From: an uncultured Pseudomonadales bacterium | Lineage (GTDB): Bacteria; Pseudomonadota; Gammaproteobacteria; Pseudomonadales; Pseudohongiellaceae | NCBI GenBank assembly: GCA_943789485.1 | Contig: CALSUH010000007.1 | Coordinates: 124,001-188,000, forward strand | Direction of reading: 5' to 3' | Length of the DNA stretch: 64,000 bases | Part shown: in pieces, positions 18,246-26,694 of the stretch | Position numbering within the stretch: the first letter of the stretch is position 1 | How the letters are laid out: every line of letters begins with the position of its first letter | The notes under the pieces: generated by a model | What the model saw: only the letters and a program-made list of their open reading frames with translations | What the model was told of the DNA's origin: nothing | The model's database searches: none | Translations under genes and position numbers: made by a program

Positions 18246-20279
18246 CTAGTTTGAGTCAGGCAAACTAAAGGCAAGATATTTTGAGCCAGAAGGTGTCCCT
18301 AATTTTCCTCCACCTGCGGCAATTACCACATATTGTTTGCCATCTACGCCGTACATGGATGGCGTTGTAAAGCCGGCTGCCGGCAGTTCAGATTCCCATA
18401 ATAGAGAACCGTTTTCCGTATCATAAGCCCGAAACATTCGATCTGGTGTTGCGCCTATAAAAATTAGACCTGACGCGGTCACAACAGGGCCGCCATAATT
18501 TTCAGCACCCCAATTTAAATCCGGGTGGCTTGGGTAATTGCCGAAATTTATTTGCCAGTCGATTTCTCCTGTTGCCAAGTCTATTGAGTTTAATGTGCCC
18601 CAAGGAGGAGAGTTTCCTGGCAAACCTTCATGGTCTCTCACTTGAGTATATCCCGCGAATGTATAATCGATTTCGTTGTTATCGCTAATCAGGCCTTCAG
18701 ATCCCGGGTTGCGTATGAATGAAACGATTGCGTTTCTTTCGTGACTCTCTAAGCTTTCAAATCCTGGCATGTTTCCTCTGCCTTGGAGGACCAGGTTATT
18801 CGTCTGAACAATAGAGAGTCGTTCATTGAGACGATCGAGACTTGGGCCGCGATCAGTGCCTTCTCTATTTGCGCCGTGACACAACCCGCAATTTTCCGCG
18901 TAAAGCCCGCTACCGTATCCTGCAGGTCTCTCATAAACTTTCAATATCCCGCCTATTTCTGTAGCGTTCAAGATAAGCTTATGCCCATTGGGATAGTAGG
19001 CAGAGCCGCCCCATTCCGCTCCTCCGTCATAGGCTGGATATAAAAGTGCTCCTTCGATTGATGGCGGAGCCCAAGGTCTCTGGTCCAGTGGTGCAATTAG
19101 TTCTGATACATAATCAACTGCTGCGGAATTTCGCTCAGTAATTTCGAATTCTTGGCGGGTGAAAGCGACGGAGGAAACTGGTTGGGTTGGCGAAACAATC
19201 TCACCAGTAAGTTGACTTGGTATACCTGTTGCCTCATAAATTTCGTAAAGAGATTCACCGGTATCTCGATCGAAAAGAAATAAATGACCAGATTTAGTCG
19301 TTACTGCCACGGCGTCTATTAATGAGCCATCTCGCTCTAATTGAACGAGTGTCGGAGGGGAGGGGAGGTCTCGATCCCAGAGATCGTGACGAACAACTTG
19401 GTAGTGCCAACGATACTCACCAGTTGACGCGTCAAGTGCGATTAAGCTATTTGCAAACAAGTTATCGCCCAACCGTGTCGCGCCATAAAAATCTGGATTT
19501 GCGGAACCAGTTGGGACATATAGCATGCCCCGTTCTTCATCAAGAGTCATTCCCGTCCAATTATTAGCACCCCCGGCATGAGCCAAAGATCCTTCTTCCC
19601 AGGTTTCCGACCCAAGACCACCTTCTAACGGCAGACTGTTGAATCGCCAAACTTCTTGTCCGGTGTGGACGTTAAGAGCTCTAATCATCCCCGAATGGGA
19701 ATTAGCACTTTCTGAAGTAGAAAAACCAAGAATTAACTTATCTTGAAAAACGACGCCAGGAACGCTGGTGAAAAAGGGAGCGTCTTTCTCGGCGGGACGC
19801 AGGTCTATCCTGCCGTTGCCACCGAAACCAGAAATAGGTTGCCCGGTGTCGGCATCTAACGCGATTAGCTCTGCCCCAGCAGTATAGATAATGCGCTTAT
19901 CATCGTTCTCCTCCCACCACATCATGCCACGCTGTGATGCGCCAGGACCGCCAGTGTCATAGCGCCAGAGTTCTTCGCCTGTTGCAGCGTTTAGAGCAAA
20001 GGCTACCAGTTTCGGAGAAAGTCCATAAAGAATCCCATCCACAATAATGGGACTGGTATACATGCTGGAACTGCCTTCTCGTAATTCGCCAGAATCATAA
20101 GTCCAGGCAAGTTCTAATTGAGAAACATTTTCTTGGGTAATTTCAGTTAAAGGTGAGTAGTGGGATCTTCCCGGATCGCCCAGGTAAGTATCCCAATTTT
20201 CATTGAGGGCACTGTTTTGCTGAGAAGATTCAGAAGAACAGCCAGTAATTATGATCATTAGGAGGAAGATTTTTTTCAT
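18246..20279 (-). CDS. PQQ-dependent dehydrogenase with internal cytochrome c domain (lipoprotein)
   Basis: A 677-residue quinoprotein. The lipobox IIITGC gives lipidated Cys14. Eight-bladed-propeller motifs follow (DTYLGDPGRSHYSPL, ATGEELWRYDTGG and STGEYRWHYQ with VRHDLWDRDLPSPP). A cytochrome c domain is inserted late in the chain with the heme motif CGLCH (Cys464, Cys467, His468) and a distal Met in GRGNMPGF. The last propeller blades follow (YGGPVVTASGLIFIGATPDRMFRAYD). This order is typical of membrane glucose/alcohol dehydrogenases that pass electrons from an oxidised sugar or alcohol to the respiratory chain. It lies inside the island between the two palindromic repeat copies. The substrate is unknown. 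Confidence 0.9.
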   Translation of the reverse strand: MKKIFLLMIIITGCSSESSQQNSALNENWDTYLGDPGRSHYSPLTEITQENVSQLELAWTYDSGELREGSSSMYTSPIIVDGILYGLSPKLVAFALNAATGEELWRYDTGGPGASQRGMMWWEENDDKRIIYTAGAELIALDADTGQPISGFGGNGRIDLRPAEKDAPFFTSVPGVVFQDKLILGFSTSESANSHSGMIRALNVHTGQEVWRFNSLPLEGGLGSETWEEGSLAHAGGANNWTGMTLDEERGMLYVPTGSANPDFYGATRLGDNLFANSLIALDASTGEYRWHYQVVRHDLWDRDLPSPPTLVQLERDGSLIDAVAVTTKSGHLFLFDRDTGESLYEIYEATGIPSQLTGEIVSPTQPVSSVAFTRQEFEITERNSAAVDYVSELIAPLDQRPWAPPSIEGALLYPAYDGGAEWGGSAYYPNGHKLILNATEIGGILKVYERPAGYGSGLYAENCGLCHGANREGTDRGPSLDRLNERLSIVQTNNLVLQGRGNMPGFESLESHERNAIVSFIRNPGSEGLISDNNEIDYTFAGYTQVRDHEGLPGNSPPWGTLNSIDLATGEIDWQINFGNYPSHPDLNWGAENYGGPVVTASGLIFIGATPDRMFRAYDTENGSLLWESELPAAGFTTPSMYGVDGKQYVVIAAGGGKLGTPSGSKYLAFSLPDSN

Positions 20280-20692
20280 GTCATTTCTTCTAAATTAGTT
20301 TTCAGATTACTTTTTAATTCCTTGAACTATCGACTTTTTAAAGTCCACTTTGAACTATCCACTTTGAAAATAATTTGCAGCATTATTATGCATTAGATAC
20401 AGAGTATAAGTAGAATAAAGACTATCTCCAATCAAGTCCATGTCCCCCCTTCTTTGTAAAAGCTCCTCCCGCTAGCTCAGCCAACTATCAAGAACCCCCC
20501 AAAACCGACCAACCGAGCAGTCCACGAACCCGCTGCTTCCTCTCTTTTGAGCGGAATTGAATTTCAGCCCGACACCTGCCCCGCCGCCTTCCGTGGCAGC
20601 AAGTTTTATACCTGACTTGAGACTTTAGGTGACATCAAACAAGCCTATCTGCGGCGGCGCTCGCCCTGGGGTAAACCGGGGACAGGTAAACC
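20280..20692. other. Gene-free stretch with repeat debris
   Basis: About 410 bp without a credible gene. It holds the promoter side of the quinoprotein gene, the left copy of the 32-bp direct repeat (20402-20433), a CTTTTGAGCGG box near 20546 that recurs near 24359, and a tandem GTAAACCGGGGACAG pair (20671-20700) that runs into repeat copy 2. Confidence 0.55.
20402..20433 (+). repeat. 32-bp direct repeat, left copy
   Basis: It matches 22606-22637 at 31 of 32 positions (core AGTAGAATAAAGACTATC). The pair brackets 2.2 kb that contain the palindromic repeat, the high-GC pseudogene and the truncated metC-like gene. It may be a target duplication, a recombination scar or part of a dispersed repeat. 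Confidence 0.8.
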
Positions 20693-20775
20693 GGGGACAG
20701 ACCACGTTTTAAACGATTGGGTTTGCCGGGGCTTAGACTTCTCAAAAGAACCGTGGTCTGTCCCTGTTTTTCAGG
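20693..20775. repeat. Palindromic repeat, copy 2 (REP-like)
   Basis: An 83-bp near-identical copy of 17879-17960 in the same orientation, with arms GGACAGACCACG (20695-20706) and CGTGGTCTGTCC (20752-20763). It is preceded by two tandem GTAAACCGGGGACAG units, as if the left end had been duplicated by slippage. Confidence 0.85.
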
Positions 20776-20974
20776 AGTCGTAAACTCACCCCCGAAATCG
20801 CCATCCACCTGCCGTCGCAATCTCTATATTCTTCATGCTCATACCCACTGATATCAGACTTTTCGACCGATTCGGAACTGGTATCCATTCCGCATGTATC
20901 GCATCATCAGACAACTGAGTTGAATCAACCGCCCTACCCGCTCGTCTTAGGGAGCAAGCTGTCACCCATGTATC

Positions 20975-21500
20975 TTGCACGTTTTCATCATCTTCAGTGC
21001 TGTGGGTCTACTGACCACCCTCGGCACCCCACTCTCTGCTCAGGCTCCAGCCTCATTGCTCGGCAGCTGGCAGATCATCAACACTTCCGGGGCGGAAAAC
21101 CGTCGTGACGAAGCCATCGATCGCGTGGTCGGGGAATTGATATTCATCGCCAGACCCATCGCGCGCCGAAGAATGAGCGGCGAACTTCCCGTCCATCAGC
21201 GCGTGATCCTCTCCGAAGTCAGCGCAGGACTCCGTGCTCAGGTTGGCCCCCTACGACTTCACGACCCAGCGGATGGGTCGGTCCATCGGATCGAGGGACC
21301 CATGGGAAAATGAGGTCAGGGTAAGCCAGCAGCTCACGGAAGGCCGACTTCGGCAGGTCTTTCGCGCCGAAAACGGTGTGCTCTATCCACGAGTTCCGCC
21401 TCAACGAGGCCGGCGACCGGCTGTCTTTGCACATTCGGGTCACGTCACCTCGTCCTCCCCTCAGACGGTCGGTACCGCTACGACTACCGCCGCGTAGGCA
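20975..21500 (+). pseudogene. High-GC frameshifted remnant of a small secreted protein
   Basis: Coding-like sequence survives in pieces across all three frames. There is a signal peptide (VFIIFSAVGLLTTLGTPLSAQ) followed by ASLLGSWQIINTSG. Later come APYDFTT, HRIEGP, WENEVRVSQQLTEGRLRQVF, FRLNEAGDRLSLHIRVTSP and DGRYRYDYRRV, each needing a frame change relative to the previous one. At least four shifts are required. Together they look like one secreted beta-rich protein of roughly 170 residues. GC content is visibly higher than in the neighbouring genes, pointing to transfer from another lineage. The family was not identified. Confidence 0.5.
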
Positions 21501-21558
21501 GCTAACGACCTCCGGACGCGTCGTGACTCGCCTCGTCCGTCTCTGAGCCCCAGCAGCC

Positions 21559-22569
21559 ATGGCCGAACCTCGCCCGGCCAGCGAAGTCGCACTCTCGCCA
21601 ACTCGGCTCGCTCCTCGTCGGTCGAGCTTTGCGCAAATATCACGAGATCTTGTTCCCGTTGCTCAAGGCTCAACTATTGTTGGGGCGCTTTCGGCTTATG
21701 TAAAATCTGGCGATCATTTACTTATTGTCGACACGATTTTTCCTGCGACTCGCAACTATTGCGAGAAACACCTGCGGAAAAACGGTGTTAGTATCGACTA
21801 TATTCCATGGCAAACAACTGATGTCACCGCGTGGTTGAAAACAAACACCAAAGCGCTGCTCGTTGAATCTCCAGCATCCCAAACTTTCGAAATAATGGAT
21901 CTTCCTAAACTGTGCGAGAACGCACACAAGCAAGACATAATTGTTATCGCAGATAACACCTACGGCTCAAGTTGGCTCTATCAACCGTTGAAGCTTGGCT
22001 GTGACGTTTCTGTTATTGCTGGAACTAAATACCTTAGCGGCCATGCAGATGTGATGATGGGAGCTGTAGCCGCGAAAGGTCGTGCCTGTGCAGCAATACG
22101 ATCTCTCGCCCATATTACTGGACAAACCCTTGGACCAGATGATGCCTATGCTTGCCTACGAGGCATACGTACTCTTAGCCTGCGCATGGAACGTCATGGC
22201 GAAAATAGTATTGCCCTTGCTAACTGGTTCGGTGAGCGCCCTGAGGTGACTCAAATATTGCATCCCGCACTGCCCGATCATCCTGGCCATGAAATTTGGC
22301 AACGGGATTCCAGTGGCTGCAATGGATTGTTGAGCGTGGTGTTTAACGAGGGCTTCGAAATTGAACCGTTTCTTGATCGATTGAAACTATTTAGCATAGG
22401 CGCATCGTGGGGTGGTTTTGAAAGTTTAGCCCTAATCATTACACCTCAAAATTATCGACAATTTAGCGAATTTCAACCATCAAACCCAATAGTAAGATTT
22501 CACGCCGGTTTGGAAAACTTAGATGACCTTATCAATGATCTTGATCAAGCATTTTTAGGCTCTTTATAG
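21559..22569 (+). pseudogene. metC: N-terminally truncated cystathionine beta-lyase (metC-like), chimeric 5' end
   Basis: From about residue 30 on, the 336-residue frame matches PLP-dependent Cys/Met-metabolism enzymes of the cystathionine beta-lyase type. It has the PLP-lysine motif AGTKYLSGHAD (Lys157), ADNTYGSSWLYQPL, and a C-terminal end with RFHAGLENLDDLINDLDQAF. The first about 80 residues of the family, including the YGRRGTPT segment whose Tyr and Arg hold the PLP phosphate of the partner subunit, are missing. They are replaced by about 30 residues of high-GC, Pro/Arg/Ser-rich sequence of unrelated composition. The junction is near 21640. The frame is open but the product should be inactive. 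It lies between the 32-bp direct repeats. Confidence 0.75.
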
Positions 22570-22605
22570 TTTCACCGTAATAACGAATAAGCGACAGACC
22601 GAGCC

Positions 22606-22637
22606 GAGTACAAGTAGAATAAAGACTATCTCCAATC
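22606..22637 (+). repeat. 32-bp direct repeat, right copy
   Basis: It matches 20402-20433 with one mismatch (C for T at position 6) and lies 37 bp after the metC-like stop. Confidence 0.8.
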
Positions 22638-22747
22638 TGGGCCCCAACTACCTGAATACTTGATGTATCATCAAGCAGTCGTCCAACGCATTAATCTAAT
22701 CAACTAAACAATCAGTAAGAGTCGCAACCTACTCGACAGGAAATATC

Positions 22748-23947
22748 ATGAGAAGAGCCGCCATTGTCACGCCTTTACGGACCCCGGTTGGAAAGTATCA
22801 GGGATCATTACAATCATTCAATGCTGAGGATCTAGGCGCGCTGGTTATTCGCGCTTTAGTAGAACGATCTGGCATTGATCCAGAACGAATCGAAGAAGTC
22901 ATTTTTGCACAAGGCTATCCAAACGGTGAAGCACCCTGCATTGGTCGTTGGGCGGCACTAGCTGCCGATTTACCTTTACATGTATCCGGCACGCAAATCG
23001 ATAGGCGGTGCGGAAGTGGGCTGCAAGCTGTTGCCAATGCTGCAATGATGATTCAAACCGGCGCGGCAGACGTTGTCATTGCCGGTGGCGCAGAGAGTAT
23101 GAGCAACGTTGAATACTATACAACCAACATGCGCGCAGGTGCACGCAGCGGCTCTGTGACATTACACGATAGGCTCGAACGTGGCCGCGTTAGATCACAA
23201 CCTGAAGCAAGATTTGGCCATATTTCTGGAATGATCGAAACTGCAGAAAACTTGGCGCAGGAATACCAAATTAGCCGCGAACAAGCTGATGCCTACGCCA
23301 TGCAATCACAACAACGCGCGCAAGCGGCTTGGGATGAAGGTAAGTTCGACAATGAGCTCGTCACTATCGCGGTGCCTCAAAAAAAGAAAGATGACCTGAT
23401 CTTCGATCGCGACGAAGGTGTTCGAGGTTCGACCACAATGGAATCGTTGGGAAAGTTACGCGCACTCAATGAAGGTGGGATTGTCACCGCGGGCAATGCG
23501 TCCCAACAGAACGACGCGGCAGCCGCGTGCCTTGTCGTTGCCGAAGATAAGTTAGAAGAGCTCAATCTCAATCCGACGGCTTGGTTTGTCTCTTGGGCCG
23601 CCAGCGGCTGTCATCCTGCAACAATGGGTATTGGGCCAGTACCTGCCGTTGAAAAACTCTTTGCACGAAACAACATCAGTTGGAAAGATATCGACTTGGT
23701 TGAGCTCAATGAAGCCTTCGCCTGTCAGGTACTCGCTGTTCTAAAGGGCTGGGGTTGGGAGGACATGGACAAGCTGAACGTCAATGGATCAGGTATTTCA
23801 CTGGGACATCCAATTGGCGCCACAGGCGGACGCATCATGGCGACCATGTTGAACGAATTACACCGACGCGAAGGCCGCTACGCATTGGAAACGATGTGTA
23901 TCGGTGGCGGACAAGGCATTGCTGCGCTATTTGAGAGAGCCGTTTAG
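22748..23947 (+). CDS. Acetyl-CoA acetyltransferase / thiolase
   Basis: A 399-residue thiolase, full length for the family. Catalytic residues are visible: the acyl-accepting Cys88 in DRRCGSGLQ, His354 in LGHPIGATGG and Cys384 in METMCIGGGQG. It condenses two acyl-CoA molecules or cleaves 3-ketoacyl-CoA; the biosynthetic or degradative direction is not determined by sequence. AGGAAA precedes the ATG by a normal distance. It is a monocistronic-looking gene inside the island, without a fadB or phaB neighbour. Confidence 0.94.
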   Translation: MRRAAIVTPLRTPVGKYQGSLQSFNAEDLGALVIRALVERSGIDPERIEEVIFAQGYPNGEAPCIGRWAALAADLPLHVSGTQIDRRCGSGLQAVANAAMMIQTGAADVVIAGGAESMSNVEYYTTNMRAGARSGSVTLHDRLERGRVRSQPEARFGHISGMIETAENLAQEYQISREQADAYAMQSQQRAQAAWDEGKFDNELVTIAVPQKKKDDLIFDRDEGVRGSTTMESLGKLRALNEGGIVTAGNASQQNDAAAACLVVAEDKLEELNLNPTAWFVSWAASGCHPATMGIGPVPAVEKLFARNNISWKDIDLVELNEAFACQVLAVLKGWGWEDMDKLNVNGSGISLGHPIGATGGRIMATMLNELHRREGRYALETMCIGGGQGIAALFERAV

Positions 23948-23961
23948 AGGATTTTTTAGAG

Positions 23962-23990
23962 AGCTATCTAGAAAGCAGCTCTAGATAGCT
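23962..23990 (+). terminator. Hairpin after the thiolase gene
   Basis: An 11-bp perfect inverted repeat, AGCTATCTAGA (23962-23972) and TCTAGATAGCT (23980-23990), with a 7-base loop, lies 15 bp after the stop. There is no T tract after it (a T run precedes it), so it could serve either strand or be part of the repeat cluster that follows. Confidence 0.4.
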
Positions 23991-23999
23991 GTTCTAGAT

Positions 24000-24039
24000 G
24001 ATCTAAAGGGGGACAGCTAGATCTAAAGGGGGACAGCTA
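24000..24039 (+). repeat. Perfect 20-bp tandem duplication
   Basis: Two adjacent copies of GATCTAAAGGGGGACAGCTA (24000-24019 and 24020-24039). The GGGGGACAGCT part reappears inverted at 24339-24349, so the stretch 24000-24350 has the form of a small inverted-repeat-bounded element. Confidence 0.85.
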
Positions 24040-24338
24040 CAATTTAACAACTTAAAGAATTTCAACATCAAGGAAGAGAATAGGCATCGTTATATTCATT
24101 TAAGTCAGCATCTTAAAAAACTATACTTTCGTTATTGAGGATGGAAATGCATCTCTGCCTACATTCTTGGTACACCGCCAAAAATAGATCAGGCTCCTTT
24201 CCCCGGCTCTTCTCAAACTCTAGTCATGTGGGGATATTATTGAGCAAATAAGGATAGTCAGCCATTGGCTTAAAGGCCAATATTCGTTAATAATGAGCCA
24301 ATCAACTATTCTCATTTCGGTGAAATTCAAAGGCATAA
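24040..24338. other. Gene-free stretch between inverted GGGGGACAGCT motifs
   Basis: About 300 bp, AT-rich, with no credible reading frame and no transposase. Together with its bounding motifs it could be a non-autonomous (MITE- or REP-type) element. The CTTTTGAGCGG box near 24359 is shared with the debris near 20546. Confidence 0.4.
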
Positions 24339-24431
24339 AGCTGTCCCCCCTATTACTACTTTTGAGCGGGTTTTAACCTTCAGACGTATTACTCCGCGAC
24401 CCTATAAACAACAGAAAAACTGAGATATCCC

Positions 24432-25421
24432 ATGGCACTTCATTCAGTACTGGATCTTGCACCCATTGTTCAAGGCAGCAATTCTGGCGAGGCACTGCAG
24501 CGCTCTCTTGATTTGGCGCAGCACGCCGAGGGCTGGGGTTATAACCGTTACTGGGTTGCTGAGCACCACAATATGCGCGGTATTGCGAGTTCAGCTACCG
24601 CTGTGGTTGTGGGTCATCTAGCGGGTGGAACCTCCACTATTCGTGTTGGCGCAGGCGGCATTATGTTGCCTAACCATGCGCCTCTGGTGATTGCAGAGCA
24701 GTTTGGCACGTTGGCATCTTTGTTCCCGGAACGAATAGATTTGGGGCTGGGACGCGCACCCGGCACTGACCAAAATACGATGAGAGCATTGCGACGAACG
24801 CTCACCGGTGATGTTGATGACTTTCCTCGTGATGTCGTTGAACTACAACACTATTTGAAAGAGCCTCAGCAAGGGCAGCGCGTGATTGCGACGCCAGGTG
24901 CAGGTACGGATGTACCGTTGTGGATTCTTGGATCGTCACTATTCGGCGCACAGCTTGCTGCGATGTTAGGGCTGCCATTCGCTTTTGCCTCTCACTTTGC
25001 TCCGTCTTACATGGATGCAGCTGTTGAGATTTATCGTTCAACGTTTAAGCCATCCGAGCAATTGGATAAGCCGCATGTGATGCTAGGTTTCAACATCTGT
25101 GCGGCACCGACGGATGAGGAAGCGACCTTTCTGCGATCTTCGTCGTTACAATCATTTGTGAATCTGAGAAGAGGTACGCCAGTGCAGTTGCCACCGCCGG
25201 TAGAGGGATATGAAGAATCTCTGTCACCCGACGAGCGGCAAATGGCTGAGGAGGTAGGCCAATGTTCAGCAGTAGGGTCTATTGAATCTGTAGAGGCAAA
25301 AGTCCGTCAATTTTTAGCCCAGACTGGTGCTGACGAACTGATGATTGTTTGTTCTGTTTTTGATCACAGCAAACGGCTGCGGTCTTATGAGATTGCAGCA
25401 GAAGTGTTCAACAAAATTTAG
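24432..25421 (+). CDS. LLM-class flavin-dependent oxidoreductase
   Basis: A 329-residue luciferase-like TIM-barrel protein. The start [15 protein letters not shown] and the motifs [40 protein letters not shown] and [16 protein letters not shown] are diagnostic of the MsnO8/luciferase-like subgroup. The C-terminal [14 protein letters not shown] is also family-like. It would use reduced FMN for an oxygenation or reduction; no substrate can be inferred. It is the last intact gene of the island before the transposase and tRNA remnants. Confidence 0.92.
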   Translation: MALHSVLDLAPIVQGSNSGEALQRSLDLAQHAEGWGYNRYWVAEHHNMRGIASSATAVVVGHLAGGTSTIRVGAGGIMLPNHAPLVIAEQFGTLASLFPERIDLGLGRAPGTDQNTMRALRRTLTGDVDDFPRDVVELQHYLKEPQQGQRVIATPGAGTDVPLWILGSSLFGAQLAAMLGLPFAFASHFAPSYMDAAVEIYRSTFKPSEQLDKPHVMLGFNICAAPTDEEATFLRSSSLQSFVNLRRGTPVQLPPPVEGYEESLSPDERQMAEEVGQCSAVGSIESVEAKVRQFLAQTGADELMIVCSVFDHSKRLRSYEIAAEVFNKI

Positions 25422-25520
25422 AGGGAAAGAGGGACACTGATAGTTTAATAGCTTAGTGATCTACTAATTCCAAGTTAGACCTCAGTCCAATCGATGAGAT
25501 GGACTGGTTGAGAATGCTAA

Positions 25521-25667
25521 TAGGGTTCGGTCCTCGGCGGCAAGCTGGGCCAGAAACCGGGGATAGTATTGTTCCACAATCTGATAGAGTAGCGTTTGTT
25601 CGGGACGGTGACGTGTATGCTGGGGGGCAGCTTCATGGCTACTTAACCAGACTGTACCTTGTAACAT
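25521..25667 (-). mobile_element. IS91-family transposase N-terminal remnant
   Basis: The minus-strand frame gives about 49 residues. The stretch HRPEQTLLYQIVEQYYPRF, then LAQLAAEDRTL, is the kind of N-terminus that precedes the zinc-binding region of IS91/IS801-type rolling-circle transposases. After RTL the sequence departs and soon stops, so the zinc-binding and catalytic (HUH) regions are gone. Assignment is by recall of the family and not by search. It supports past mobile-element activity next to the tRNA fragment. Confidence 0.5.
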
Positions 25668-25856
25668 GCTGGAATCCTTTCCAGTGCGTGTTAGTTCAGT
25701 GTAGTTGGTTCAGACAGGAACCCTAACTAACTGCCCTGCCCTGATCTGAATGCGTGCAAGCAACCTGAGCTGTGGTACATCTTTCCTGTGTGCTATTCCA
25801 CTCCTTACGCGCAGTTCTCCAGCACCGTTAGGTGAGTTCTTCCTTCTGAACCCGCA

Positions 25857-25893
25857 AAACTAAAAAGCCATCCTAGGGAGGGCTTTTTAGTTT
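25857..25893 (-). terminator. Rho-independent terminator of the tRNA remnant
   Basis: The stem AAAAAGCC (25862-25869) against GGCTTTTT (25881-25888) extends inward by TCC/GGA after one mismatch and outward through ACT/AGT. On the minus strand it lies immediately after the CCA end of the tRNA fragment, as expected for a tRNA transcription unit. Confidence 0.75.
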
Positions 25894-25940
25894 GGTACGC
25901 CCAGAGAGATTCGAACTCCCGACCAACCGCTTCAAAGCCA
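25893..25940 (-). pseudogene. 3'-terminal fragment of a tRNA gene
   Basis: Read on the minus strand, the sequence holds a variable loop, a complete T arm (GGGAG, loop TTCGAAT, CTCTC), a 7-base acceptor strand (TGGGCGT), the discriminator A and an encoded CCA. Part of an anticodon-arm-like stretch (AACTG...CGGTT) precedes it, but the D arm and 5' acceptor strand are absent. Instead the lipoprotein gene's stop codon lies at 25942-25944. Tracts like this are left when an element integrates at, and leaves from, a tRNA 3' end. The isoacceptor is not determined. Confidence 0.6.
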
Positions 25941-25941
25941 G

Positions 25942-26676
25942 TTACTCCTCACCCGGCATCCTTAGACGAATGCCAAGGCGACTCGAGAGCTCGATATTAC
26001 CGCGCAGTCGATAGCCGGATACCGCCTCGCGCATCACCGACACCATCCATCTCGCTAAATCATCATTGGGCGCAGTAATCAGAAAGAAGGCTTCGTGCTC
26101 TCTCGTCTGTCTGGCGATATCGGCAAGTTCATTCTGAGCCGCCTCAGAATGAGCCGAGTAGTTTGGATAGTCCAGTTTGAAGAAGAGATCGTTAGAATTC
26201 ATCTCCAGTCGAAGAGCCTGTGCCGCACTATCTATCCCCGGATGATTAGGGTCTACGAAACGAGCCCTGCCCAAGAGGGTCTCCGCCTCATCGAATATAC
26301 CGCGACGCATCGATTCTTCCGCCAGTTGCAGATACCGCACTACGATATCTTGCAGCCCTTCCAATGCGAGCTCATTCCGAGGATCCATAGCGAGTACGTG
26401 CTTGAATCGACTATGAGCATTATCATCGACTGGAGTTAACAGCCTATCTTCACTGAGCGCCTGTAACGCCGCATACAAGATATCAGGAATCATACTCCGG
26501 TTATCTGCACGACTCGATCCGGTAAAAACCTCGGCATCTGACAACACCCGAATGTCCAGTGGATCGTTCGCTGAGCGAGGCTCCTCTGCCGCCGGTTCGA
26601 GCGGAGGTGCCTGGCAGCTACTCAACAGCAGCGCAGCCAACGGGGAAAATAAAAACCTACGAGACTTCATCGACAT
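25942..26676 (-). CDS. TPR-like lipoprotein of unknown function
   Basis: A 244-residue protein. The signal ends in lipobox LLLSSC (Cys21 from the first ATG; a second ATG two codons later is equally possible). The centre (residues 85-165) has helical repeats resembling TPR units (RFKHVLAMDPRNELALEGLQDI and AETLLGRARFVDPNHPGID). The C-terminal about 60 residues contain a possible small alpha/beta domain. It begins 18 bp after moeA and is probably co-transcribed with it. Its last codons adjoin the tRNA remnant, so the C-terminus may have been altered by the recombination. No named family is recognised. Confidence 0.75.
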   Translation of the reverse strand: MSMKSRRFLFSPLAALLLSSCQAPPLEPAAEEPRSANDPLDIRVLSDAEVFTGSSRADNRSMIPDILYAALQALSEDRLLTPVDDNAHSRFKHVLAMDPRNELALEGLQDIVVRYLQLAEESMRRGIFDEAETLLGRARFVDPNHPGIDSAAQALRLEMNSNDLFFKLDYPNYSAHSEAAQNELADIARQTREHEAFFLITAPNDDLARWMVSVMREAVSGYRLRGNIELSSRLGIRLRMPGEE

Positions 26677-26694
26677 AAGGTTCAGGTCACAGAA

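Noticed and set aside
20635-20820. Minus-strand 61-residue frame
   Set aside because: It contains the same repeat translation as 17856-18203 and has no start signals.
25499-25726. Plus-strand 75-residue frame
   Set aside because: It lies antisense to the IS91-type remnant, whose composition is protein-like, and has no ribosome site.
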